Assembly: GCF_001297705.1 (NCBI RefSeq)
Contig: NZ_LIRF01000003.1
Coordinates: 124,001 to 188,000 of the forward strand
DNA from: Chryseobacterium sp. ERMR1:04
GTDB taxonomy: Bacteria > Bacteroidota > Bacteroidia > Flavobacteriales > Weeksellaceae
DNA length: 64,000 bases
Reading direction: 5' to 3'
Shown: positions 1 to 6,662 of the stretch, piece by piece
Numbering within the stretch: the stretch's first letter is position 1
Layout of the letters: every line of letters begins with the position of its first letter
Notes under the pieces: model-generated
The model's database searches: none
What the model saw: only the letters and a program-made list of their open reading frames with translations
What the model was told of the DNA's origin: nothing
Translations under genes and position numbers: made by a program

Positions 1-243
1 TTATTTAGTATAGCAGATTCTGATAATTTATATTATAATGATCTTATAGAATCATTTAATAAAAAATATAATAACTTATTTGATATATATAATGATTTTA
101 GATTTTACAAAAATCATATTAATGAACTAATTGAGTTAATCGAAATTGAAAGAAAAAAGGAAAATTTTAATCTTGAAAAATTCTATAATTTTCTATTAAA
201 TATTCAACAAAATAATAAAACATTATTAATAATTGGAAACTAA
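1..243 (+). CDS. C-terminal end of an unidentified protein (partial)
   Basis: An open frame enters from the left edge and stops at 241-243, giving the last 80 residues of a protein whose start lies outside the window. The residues are rich in Asn, Lys, Ile, Glu and Tyr, with no motif I recognise. Its stop overlaps the TTG start of the next gene by 11 bases, so the two are probably translated together. The AT-rich composition matches the small immunity-type genes that follow, so an immunity or toxin-associated role is possible but not shown. Confidence 0.5.
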   Translation, partial: LFSIADSDNLYYNDLIESFNKKYNNLFDIYNDFRFYKNHINELIELIEIERKKENFNLEKFYNFLLNIQQNNKTLLIIGN

Positions 244-541
244 AATTAAAATAGGACAGATATGGTCTGTCAAAAATGAAGAAAATGGAAAAGCATTCAT
301 TTTTGATTTAGATAAAGAAAATGAGATTGTTCATTTTGCTTATCTAAAAAATGACGAAGCTATTATTTTTCATATTCCTATTAATTATTCTCTGTTTATT
401 CAATCAATTTTTGAATATACAGGAGATAAGAAAATTACCCCAGATTTTTTTGATGCAAAGAGAGTTTGGGAAGAAAATTCTGGAGGAGTTTGGGATATAG
501 GAATTCAAAAAATAATAGATATGACTTTAAAAGATATTTAA
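233..541 (+). CDS. Small unidentified protein of the immunity island
   Basis: A 102-residue acidic protein with no signal peptide or membrane segment, so probably cytoplasmic. The only usable start is a TTG at 233, inside the end of the preceding frame; no in-frame ATG occurs until near the C-terminus. I do not recognise the family. The N-terminal pattern (GQIWSVKNEENGKAFIF, then EIVHFAYLK) suggests a small beta-rich fold. A strong hairpin follows directly. Its size, composition and neighbours fit an immunity protein, which is an inference from context only. Confidence 0.55.
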   Translation: METKIKIGQIWSVKNEENGKAFIFDLDKENEIVHFAYLKNDEAIIFHIPINYSLFIQSIFEYTGDKKITPDFFDAKRVWEENSGGVWDIGIQKIIDMTLKDI

Positions 542-561
542 AAAATATCTATAATCTTAAA

Positions 562-586
562 ATATAGCTGCCATTTGGTAGCTATA
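562..586 (+). terminator. Hairpin after the 233-541 gene
   Basis: The arms ATATAGCT and AGCTATAT, extended by CC/GG toward a short ATTT loop, form a stem followed by TTTG. It lies 20 bases after the stop codon and is a plausible intrinsic terminator. Confidence 0.6.
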
Positions 587-615
587 TTTGAATATTATGA
601 AAACGTTTAGAAAAA

Positions 616-762
616 ATGTTTAACGTAGATAACGTTCCAAAGGTTAGTGATATGAAAAATTTCAAACATGAACTTATTGAAAATATAAAATACCCTGATA
701 ATGCGTTAATCCTACATAGCTCTCCAAAAACTTTTATCCGCATTGCAAATATTGTATTATAG
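616..762 (+). pseudogene. Relic of a toxin-type coding sequence
   Basis: A 48-codon frame opens at ATG 616 (MFNVDNVPKVSD...) and stops at 760-762. A second frame then carries on to the TAA at 827-829 with a Gly-rich end (GGIIGGIKRNGALPKIGN). The two pieces read like a decayed C-terminal toxin tip broken by a frameshift: the second piece ends exactly on the start codon of the next gene, as toxin genes do before their immunity genes. I cannot name the toxin family. Confidence 0.35.
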
Positions 763-829
763 TACAAGTCAAGGTGGTATTATTGGAGGTATTAAAAGAA
801 ATGGAGCTCTTCCAAAAATTGGAAATTAA
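752..829 (+). pseudogene. Toxin C-terminal tail fused by TAATG to the Imm33-like gene
   Basis: This frame reads ..YYSTSQGGIIGGIKRNGALPKIGN and ends in TAA at 827-829; the A of that stop is the first base of the ATG at 829. One-base overlap of this kind is typical of translationally coupled toxin-immunity pairs. The upstream part of the toxin is missing, so only the tail remains. That it is a toxin tail is inferred from position and from the Gly-rich ending. Confidence 0.4.
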
Positions 830-1461
830 TGATACAACATAAGAAAATTGTAATAAAAGTAATTGATAATTACATATATACAGAAGGTTTGATAGCCTAT
901 ATTAATAAAGAAGTAAGATTAATTAAAGGAGATTTTCAAGAGATAGATTATATTGATGTTATTAAATATATCATTGATTATGTTGTTGATAATCAACCTG
1001 TAATTTCTGAAAATCAAAAAATTGGTTATTATTCATGGGCTTTACAATTTAAGATAGTTGACTCAAATTTCTTTGATTTATATGAAGCAAATATTAATGG
1101 TGAAGATATTAAGGAAGGTTGTGAGTTTGCAATTAGTCTTACTAAAGATCAATCAGAAATATGTGCAGAATATGGGCTGATTCCATTATTTCCAAATTTC
1201 AGTCAAATGATTGTTATATCAAAAGGTGTATACGAAGGAAAAGACATTGAAGCAATTAGATATGACTCACCTGAACATATGTCAGGATGGTGGTTAATTA
1301 CAGATGATTATGATGATGATATCAAATCTTTAATGACCGTTCACTTTTACCATGTTGCTTTTAAACGTCCAGATATTTTGAAATATTTAGCTTTACCATT
1401 TGGATATAGATTTTTAATGGAAAACAATGAAATAGAAGTAACAAAAGATGAGGATGAATAA
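829..1461 (+). CDS. Imm33/DUF2185-like immunity protein
   Basis: A 210-residue soluble protein. The C-terminal half (about residues 125-205) has the layout of the Imm33/DUF2185 domain: a hydrophobic strand ending in VISKGVYEG, then EAIRYDSP, then the SGWWLITDD signature, then an acidic stretch and a helix-rich end containing KYLALPFGYRF. The N-terminal half is unassigned and may be a separate small domain. The start overlaps the stop of a decayed toxin tail (TAATG), which supports an immunity role. Proteins of this family are known partners of polymorphic toxins; the toxin neutralised here is unknown. Confidence 0.6.
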   Translation: MIQHKKIVIKVIDNYIYTEGLIAYINKEVRLIKGDFQEIDYIDVIKYIIDYVVDNQPVISENQKIGYYSWALQFKIVDSNFFDLYEANINGEDIKEGCEFAISLTKDQSEICAEYGLIPLFPNFSQMIVISKGVYEGKDIEAIRYDSPEHMSGWWLITDDYDDDIKSLMTVHFYHVAFKRPDILKYLALPFGYRFLMENNEIEVTKDEDE

Positions 1462-1588
1462 TCTTTTTTTAATGTACTGTTGCTAACTTTTTAAGACAAA
1501 GTGTTTGCAATTCTATATTTTTCAAGTTTAAATAAATTATTTCGCAAGAAATAGTATAGGTGTTTTGGAAATTAACAAAGTAAAATAT

Positions 1589-2022
1589 ATGAATACACAG
1601 GATCCAAAAGAATTATTTAACATTCGAGAGGCAAAAGGAGAAGACTTTTATAAAATAATGATTGTAAATGAATCATTAAAAGACTTTAAAGAGAAAAAAA
1701 AATCCCTTGGTTTTTGCTAATTACTATTGATTTAGTAGATGTGATTGAACCATTTAGTCTTCCAACTGATAAAGAAGCAGAAATACTTAATTTAGTAGAA
1801 GATAATTTTACATCATTAATCAATAGAATTGTACCTTATCAATATATTGGTAGGATTACTGATAATGGTAAAAGAGAACTTTATTACTATGTGGAAACTC
1901 CTCAAGATATTCATGAAAAGCTAAACGAGCTTATTGAACAAAATACTTATACAAGAGAGTTTCAATATGATATTTCACAGGACACTGGTTGGGAAAATGT
2001 TTCTTACTTTTTTAATTATTAA
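1589..2022 (+). pseudogene. DUF695-family protein split by a 1-nt frameshift
   Basis: Two frames together make one DUF695 protein. The first starts at ATG 1589 (MNTQDPKELFNIREAK...) and runs into TAA at 1718. The second carries the family signature: LPTDKEAEILN, YIGRITDNGKRELYYYVE and REFQYDISQDTGWE. The break is at a run of nine A at 1694-1702. Adding one A gives EKKKIPWFLLITIDLV, which restores the usual PWF-type strand. This is therefore a recent frameshift, a sequencing error, or slippage on the A run. DUF695 proteins occur beside polymorphic toxins, and the neighbours here are of that kind. A TTG at 1714 could start the second part alone, but that would lose the first strand and helix. 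Confidence 0.6.
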
Positions 2023-2032
2023 TCATAATATT

Positions 2033-2055
2033 GGCGCATTCACATTTAATGCGCC
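2033..2055 (+). terminator. GC-rich hairpin after the DUF695 gene
   Basis: The arms GGCGCATT and AATGCGCC pair perfectly around a 7-base loop, 10 bases after the stop codon. There is no T tract after it, so it may act as an attenuator or a 3' stabiliser rather than a strong terminator. Confidence 0.5.
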
Positions 2056-2073
2056 GATCTCTAAAGAAAAAAA

Positions 2074-2343
2074 ATGCATATGGAAGATTTAGCTGTTATA
2101 AGCACAAAATTTGTTTTAGAAGATAATTCACCAATTATTTCTGTATTTAAAGATAATGAAGGAGATTGGCAATTTTTTGGAAAAGAAAAAGACATTACAG
2201 AAGAAGATGCAAGAGTAATAAGTTTAGGGGAAGTATTAAAAATTGATCAAAGTATTAAAGATATTTTAACTTTAAATAATGGAAGCCACGCGTGGCGAGA
2301 AGCAGTTGGCGAGGAATGGAAAATTGAAAAGTATGATGAATAA
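2074..2343 (+). CDS. Small immunity-type protein, stand-alone copy of a domain fused in the next gene
   Basis: An 89-residue soluble protein starting at ATG 2074 or 2080. It has the same architecture as the last 80 residues of the next gene: a short strand, a W..F block, an acidic linker, then a VISLGEVLKID...SIKDILTLN block matching VVPIATLLGIDDSLKAILKLN downstream, and a Trp-rich end. This suggests a domain that exists both alone and fused to DUF4262. I do not know a firm family name; a DUF2185-like relationship is possible. It sits alone between two hairpins, as expected for an immunity module. Confidence 0.55.
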   Translation: MHMEDLAVISTKFVLEDNSPIISVFKDNEGDWQFFGKEKDITEEDARVISLGEVLKIDQSIKDILTLNNGSHAWREAVGEEWKIEKYDE

Positions 2344-2366
2344 ATAGTCAGATATATATATAATTT

Positions 2367-2400
2367 AAGAATTAGCGTATCTAATTATACGCTAGTTCTT
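2367..2400 (+). terminator. Long-stem hairpin after the 89-residue gene
   Basis: AAGAATTAGCGTAT pairs with ATACGCTAGTTCTT with one mismatch, leaving a 6-base loop. It is placed 23 bases after the stop. Confidence 0.6.
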
Positions 2401-2416
2401 AACTAACGCAATATAA

Positions 2417-3148
2417 ATGAACAATAAAGAAGAGTTTTTCAATAAAATTAAAAATAATATTGAAAGAGATAATTTTCATATCACTGTAGTCCAAACAAGT
2501 GAGAATCCAAGATTTGCATATACAATTGGAAATTTAGAAAGGCTGCAATTTGAATTAGTCCTTGCCGGAAATGTAAACTATCTCTATGAAGATATTTTAA
2601 GAATTTTTAATTCCATCGTTCCTAAATTAACTGCAGACTTAAACATAAGAGAATTTTCTGTAGAAATAGAAGGACAGGGAGTATTTAAACTTATACAAGT
2701 TGATGAATCATGGAGCAAATTAATGATGCTTGGGGTTTATGACTATTTTAAAGTTGAAACTTTTAAGGCATATCAAATTTTATCTGACAATGATCATTAT
2801 ACATTAGATATTCCAAATATGTCGGAAAGATGGGACGCTAAAAATATAATCTGGAAGTGGTTGGATGATAAAGTTAAATGGGACTTGGACGTGCCTAGAG
2901 ATTCGCAAGTAACAACCGAATTAAATGCTTTATTTGGTGAAAAAATAACTGAAGTAACAAGGTGGGAAGAAAATGAATGGGAAGCATTTACTCAAAATGG
3001 CGAAGATGTAGATAAAGATAATTTAAGAGTGGTTCCAATAGCTACTTTATTGGGGATCGATGATTCATTGAAAGCTATTTTAAAATTAAATATCGAAGAT
3101 GGATTATGGAGAGAAGATGAGAATTCAGAATGGAACAATTGGGAATAA
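2417..3148 (+). CDS. DUF4262-family protein with a fused C-terminal immunity-type domain
   Basis: A 243-residue soluble protein of two parts. Residues 1 to about 150 match DUF4262, with HITVVQTSENPRFAYTIGN near the start (the family's FAYTIG signature) followed by the ELVLAGN strand. Residues 160-243 repeat the domain encoded alone by the preceding gene. DUF4262 proteins are found next to toxin genes as probable immunity proteins. The stop at 3146-3148 lies one base before the ATG of the next gene, so the two form a translationally coupled pair. A fusion of two immunity-type domains could widen the range of toxins resisted, which is an inference. Confidence 0.6.
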   Translation: MNNKEEFFNKIKNNIERDNFHITVVQTSENPRFAYTIGNLERLQFELVLAGNVNYLYEDILRIFNSIVPKLTADLNIREFSVEIEGQGVFKLIQVDESWSKLMMLGVYDYFKVETFKAYQILSDNDHYTLDIPNMSERWDAKNIIWKWLDDKVKWDLDVPRDSQVTTELNALFGEKITEVTRWEENEWEAFTQNGEDVDKDNLRVVPIATLLGIDDSLKAILKLNIEDGLWREDENSEWNNWE

Positions 3149-3149
3149 G

Positions 3150-3533
3150 ATGAACCAAAAAGAAATTGAAAACGTAGTGTCATTAGAACCTATCGAAAGG
3201 TATAAATACTTTATCAAAAAGGTAGCAGATTGGGAAACATTTTTCACAATACTTGATGAAGATGGAGAATATGTACTTTCAGAATTAGATGACTACAAAT
3301 TGCTTCCTTTATGGAGTGCAAAAGAATATGCCGAGTTGTGTAAAATTGGTGGTTGGGAGAAATATACAATTAAAGAGCTTAGTCTTGATGATTTAGAAGA
3401 TGAAATTATGGATTTTATTACTGAAAGGGATTGTTTAATCAATGTTTTTCCAATTTACGATATGACAGGCTTTGTAGTAAATCTCCAAGAATTTACGCGA
3501 GATTTAAATGAAGAACTTGAAAAGATACAGTAA
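3150..3533 (+). CDS. DUF2750 domain protein
   Basis: A 127-residue soluble protein. I chose the ATG at 3150, one base after the previous stop, over an upstream in-frame ATG at 3099, because the added residues would lie inside the preceding gene. The body carries the DUF2750 pattern: ERYKYFIKKVADWETFFTILDEDG, then a LPLWSAKEYAELCKIGGW block, then a late INVFPIYDMTGFVV strand. DUF2750 proteins are small cytoplasmic proteins of unknown function that recur as candidate immunity genes. Coupling to the DUF4262 gene and the terminator after it define a two-gene unit. Confidence 0.65.
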   Translation: MNQKEIENVVSLEPIERYKYFIKKVADWETFFTILDEDGEYVLSELDDYKLLPLWSAKEYAELCKIGGWEKYTIKELSLDDLEDEIMDFITERDCLINVFPIYDMTGFVVNLQEFTRDLNEELEKIQ

Positions 3534-3546
3534 AAACATTACCAGG

Positions 3547-3570
3547 AAAGCCACAAATTATGGCTTTTTT
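3547..3570 (+). terminator. Intrinsic terminator after the DUF2750 gene
   Basis: AAAGCCA and TGGCTTT pair around a 7-base loop, followed at once by TTT. It is 14 bases past the stop. Confidence 0.7.
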
Positions 3571-3584
3571 AAAGCATTCATTAG

Positions 3585-4124
3585 ATGAAGGTAGTAGAAC
3601 ATTTAGAAAAGTACATTGGTACAATATCCAGAGCTACAGATATTGTAGATAAAAAATATAATCTTACAATTTCAGTATATGATAATATTCCTTTCGAAGA
3701 GATTAGGACATATTCTACACTTGGAATGAATCGATATTTTATAGATTATTATTATGAATTTATTTTTGTCTGTATGGCAAAATATAATGAAAATGAAATA
3801 GCCTCATTTCTAACCAGCTTTGCTGAATATTTAATTGATGCAGGAAACGGTGTGCGTAGGGGTGACGTTTTATCATTTGATTTTACAATGACTTCACAAA
3901 CTCAAATGAATTCATTATACTTTACTTTACCATTTTATTTTGATGATAATTTACAGCAACTAAAATTAGAAAACAAAAATGTAATTTTTCCTCTTATAAT
4001 TCCTATTTATAATGAAGAAGCCCAATTGATAAAAGAGAAAGGATGGAATAGTTTTGAAGAATTTCTTGAGGAGAACGAAGTAGATAATTTATGGGATTTA
4101 AATAGGGATAAGTACTTTTGGTAA
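3585..4124 (+). CDS. SUFU (suppressor of fused) family immunity-type protein
   Basis: A 179-residue soluble protein with the SUFU layout: an N-terminal strand-rich part with IRTYSTLGMNRY (the T.GLS-like loop), YYYEFIFVCMAKYNE, a middle helix, a Gly-Asp block (RRGDVLSFDF), and the C-terminal VIFPLIIPIYNEEAQLIKEKGWNSFEEFLEE signature. Bacterial SUFU proteins are a known immunity superfamily in polymorphic toxin systems. It stands alone with hairpins on both sides, and a second SUFU-like gene follows at 4372. The toxin it meets is unknown. Confidence 0.7.
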   Translation: MKVVEHLEKYIGTISRATDIVDKKYNLTISVYDNIPFEEIRTYSTLGMNRYFIDYYYEFIFVCMAKYNENEIASFLTSFAEYLIDAGNGVRRGDVLSFDFTMTSQTQMNSLYFTLPFYFDDNLQQLKLENKNVIFPLIIPIYNEEAQLIKEKGWNSFEEFLEENEVDNLWDLNRDKYFW

Positions 4125-4137
4125 ATCAATTTATATT

Positions 4138-4171
4138 AAAATTAGCATATCAAAATGATGTGCTAATTTTT
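4138..4171 (+). terminator. Intrinsic terminator after the first SUFU-like gene
   Basis: AAAATTAGCA and TGCTAATTTT pair around a 13-base loop and lead into further T and A residues. It is 13 bases past the stop. Confidence 0.7.
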
Positions 4172-4224
4172 AAAAATAAGAATGATGGAATATTAACTAT
4201 TTATATACTGAAGGTTTGCACCAC

Positions 4225-4253
4225 GGTGGTGCGAGGATCTTCCTCGTATCCCA
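4225..4253 (+). repeat. Copy A of the GCGAG..CTCGTATCCC palindromic repeat
   Basis: GGTGGTGCGAGGATCTTCCT then CGTATCCCA. The core is a small palindrome (GCGAGGATCTTCCTCGT). Related copies occur at 57931, 58431 and 61161, all in the toxin locus, with a half copy in reverse at 5219. This copy lacks the terminator that follows the other three. It sits between the two SUFU-like genes. Confidence 0.6.
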
Positions 4254-4371
4254 CTGTACATTAATTATACTTTATCAAAAATAGTATTAATACGATTGAG
4301 GTTGCTGGTTTTAATTCTTTATGGTTATTAATTGTGGATTAATACAAACATATTATATAAAAAATTAAGTT

Positions 4372-4965
4372 ATGTCTCAACAAACTTCTGAAGAAAACAA
4401 AAAATTATCTGATTATATAACAAATATTGTCGGTATTAATAAAATGATTGATCGTCATTATGACAAAGAAAAAAAACAAATTATTGATATTTTCACATGT
4501 GATGATCCACTTTATCCAAAAATAAAAATTTGTGGTACGATAGGTGTTTCCGATTACCCCAATAAAATTGAAATGAATGATAATAGCTTTAAAGATATTC
4601 CAATAGAGCTTTTAATTGGCGGATACACCGAATTTAACATGTTGGCTAATATTCTTTCCACATCAGGGTTTTATATTATTAATAAGGGGTGGGAATGTCA
4701 ACCAGGTTCAGTGTTCATGAGAATTGTTGAAATGTACTGTGAAACTTCTGAGATGAAACATATTATGTTTGTATCACCCTTTTTATGGGAGGATAAATTA
4801 GAACCATTGCAGCTTGAAAAGAAAACTGTACATTGGCTTTTGTGTATTCCGATTTCTGATAAAGAACTCGAATATAAAATGGAAAATGGTGCATCAGCAT
4901 TAGAAGACATGTTTCAGGAAAAAGATATTGACATATTTGATATTAATAGAAAATCGGCTATTTAA
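4372..4965 (+). CDS. Second SUFU-like immunity-type protein
   Basis: A 197-residue soluble protein with the SUFU pattern: CGTIGVSDYPN (the T.G.S loop), IPIELLIGGY, a middle helix, then VHWLLCIPISDKELEYKMENG and an acidic C-terminus ending in DIFDINRK. It is longer at the N-terminus than the gene at 3585 and clearly diverged from it, so this is not a recent duplication. The 247 bases before it hold a palindromic repeat but no coding frame. Directly after the stop a broken reading frame continues. An immunity role is inferred from the family and the context. Confidence 0.65.
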   Translation: MSQQTSEENKKLSDYITNIVGINKMIDRHYDKEKKQIIDIFTCDDPLYPKIKICGTIGVSDYPNKIEMNDNSFKDIPIELLIGGYTEFNMLANILSTSGFYIINKGWECQPGSVFMRIVEMYCETSEMKHIMFVSPFLWEDKLEPLQLEKKTVHWLLCIPISDKELEYKMENGASALEDMFQEKDIDIFDINRKSAI

Positions 4966-5195
4966 GAAGCTATATTTTGGTGAGGGTATCAAAACCCACT
5001 TTTTAGATGATATTCGATTAAGAAAAATGATAACATACAAAGGAGTTCAAATAAATGTAGTAGATAATCTTTATGTGGAAACAAAAGGGTTAGAGTCTTA
5101 CTGCCCAAGAGTTAGAAGTTCTAATTATTAAAGATATTGTGGAAAGATGCGGTAAGGATCCTGATAAAGTAAATGAAATTTTAAATCCAGAATGA
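4966..5195 (+). pseudogene. Broken C-terminal remnant of an unidentified protein
   Basis: Directly after the SUFU-like stop a frame reads FGEGIKTHFLDDIRLRKM, then YKGVQINVVDNLYVETKGLE. It breaks near 5095-5100 and continues in another frame as LTAQELEVLIIKDIVERCGK with a stop at 5193-5195. Removing one T at the break joins the two halves. There is no start codon or ribosome site, so this is a remnant of a deleted gene, probably another toxin-immunity component. No family recognised. Confidence 0.45.
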
Positions 5196-5218
5196 GGTTT
5201 CGAACACTTATGGCGATA

Positions 5219-5232
5219 TGCTCGCACCAGCG
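5219..5232 (-). repeat. Half copy of the palindromic repeat, reverse orientation
   Basis: On the minus strand CGCTGGTGCGAGCA matches the first half of the repeat at 58431 (GCTGGTGCGAGC is identical). The second palindrome half is absent. It marks the right edge of the immunity island. Confidence 0.4.
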
Positions 5233-5268
5233 TAAAAAAAATAGAAATTTTAAAAGTTGAATAAAACA

Positions 5269-5294
5269 AAAACCACTGAACACTCAGTGGTTTT
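5269..5294. terminator. Bidirectional terminator between the immunity island and the M28 gene
   Basis: AAAACCACTGA and CTCAGTGGTTTT pair around a short loop, with A and T tracts on the two sides. It would end the minus-strand peptidase transcript and block readthrough from the left. Confidence 0.75.
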
Positions 5295-5302
5295 CCTATA
5301 TC

Positions 5303-6661
5303 TTACCAATTCTTATCAATCATATAAATCAACTGCGTCATGGCCACTGCTCCTAAAAGAAGCTCTCGGCGGTTAACCTTTTCAAACGTATCTTCTTCGG
5401 TATGGTGAATGTCGAAATAACGTTGGGAATCGGGAACCAGCTCAGCGGTGGGAACTCCCATGTCATGAAGCGGATAGATATCTGTCCCAGAATATTTTCC
5501 TTGAAAATCATAGACTCCGTAGGGTAAAAATAAACCAGACCAGCTTTTAATCTGATTTCTTTTGGTATCATCCATTTCCAAGGCAATTCCTCGTGGCGTA
5601 AAACCTCCGGCATCTGTTTCTATCGCAAACAGGTGTTTTTCATTATTTTCTTTGGCTGTTTTACCATATTGAATTCCTCCTTTTACCCCGTTTTCTTCAT
5701 TCGCGAAGCAAACTACTCGTATCGTATGGTTATTTTGAATTCCTAATTTTTTGAAGGTTCTTAAGACTTCAATACTTTGCACGATTCCGGCACCGTCATC
5801 ATGGGCACCTTCACCTACGTCCCAAGAATCTAAATGTCCACCCACAACGATTACACTTTTATCTTTTTTACCTGTGATTTCACCGATAACAGAGTGGGAG
5901 AGTTTGTCGGCTTTCATTCCGCAATTGGAATTAAGTTTCGCAGAAATGGTTTGACTTTTTAGAAGTTTTTCCAATTCATCTGCTGTGGTATTTCCGATGG
6001 CAACGGCAGGGATTTTATTGATTTTATCCTCGTAGCGCATGGCACCTGTATGAGGCACGTCATCAAAAGCAGAAGAAAGTGAGCGGATAATTGCAAATTT
6101 ACCTCCTTTTTTAGCGGTTAATGTAGCAGCATTCACTCGGTATTTAGCGGCATCACTATATCCTTTAAAAGTCTCTACAAAAGACTGGCTGAAAGGGTAG
6201 TTGAAGAAAACGATTTTATCTTTCACTTTTTCAGCAGGAAGACTTTCGTATTCTGCCATAGATTTCACCATGATAATGTCTCCGGAAATATCTTTTCCAC
6301 CTGTTCCTTCAGAATTTCCTAAAGACAGCATTTTAAGGCTTTTCCATGTTCCGTTGGAGGTTTTTATCTGTAAAGATTCTTTCCCTCTTTCCCAGACCGG
6401 GATCATCACTTCCTGAAGCCAGACTTTATCAGCGCCTGCTTCTTTTAATTTTTGTACTGCCCATTTTACGGCCTTTTCATAAGATTCGGAGCCGCTTAAA
6501 CGGTGACCAATATTTTTAGTTAAATCTCTTAATTCTGTATAGCCTTTTCCGTTGTTTAAAATCTCTACAGAGATCTTACTGAATTGTATTGAGTCTTCTT
6601 TTACCTGACCAAAAACGGTCAAGCTAAGAAGTAATAATGATGTTCCTAATAGTTTTTTCAT
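5303..6661 (-). CDS. Secreted M28 metallopeptidase, carboxypeptidase Q-like (probably active)
   Basis: The predicted protein is 452 residues from the ATG at 6661, chosen because it gives a clean signal peptide (MKKLLGTSLLLLSLTVFGQ) and starts two bases after the upstream stop; a longer start at 6679 is possible. The fold is M28 with an inserted PA-type domain, closest to carboxypeptidase Q. The zinc and catalytic residues are all visible: GGHLDSWD (His about 276), AHDDGAG (Asp), NEENG (catalytic Glu plus metal Glu), ETDAGG (Asp) and DIHHTEEDTF (His). It should remove residues from peptides in the periplasm or outside the cell. The gene directly upstream is a paralogue lacking key residues. 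Confidence 0.85.
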   Translation of the reverse strand: MKKLLGTSLLLLSLTVFGQVKEDSIQFSKISVEILNNGKGYTELRDLTKNIGHRLSGSESYEKAVKWAVQKLKEAGADKVWLQEVMIPVWERGKESLQIKTSNGTWKSLKMLSLGNSEGTGGKDISGDIIMVKSMAEYESLPAEKVKDKIVFFNYPFSQSFVETFKGYSDAAKYRVNAATLTAKKGGKFAIIRSLSSAFDDVPHTGAMRYEDKINKIPAVAIGNTTADELEKLLKSQTISAKLNSNCGMKADKLSHSVIGEITGKKDKSVIVVGGHLDSWDVGEGAHDDGAGIVQSIEVLRTFKKLGIQNNHTIRVVCFANEENGVKGGIQYGKTAKENNEKHLFAIETDAGGFTPRGIALEMDDTKRNQIKSWSGLFLPYGVYDFQGKYSGTDIYPLHDMGVPTAELVPDSQRYFDIHHTEEDTFEKVNRRELLLGAVAMTQLIYMIDKNW

Positions 6662-6662
6662 T

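Noticed and set aside
1694..1702. Programmed -1 frameshifting at the A9 run as an established mechanism
   Set aside because: There is no downstream hairpin or pseudoknot at the right distance, and a simple loss of one A explains the gene equally well.
5353..5613. An overlapping 86-codon minus-strand gene inside the M28 peptidase
   Set aside because: It is the alternative frame of a conserved enzyme and covers its metal-ligand region; no signal or family.
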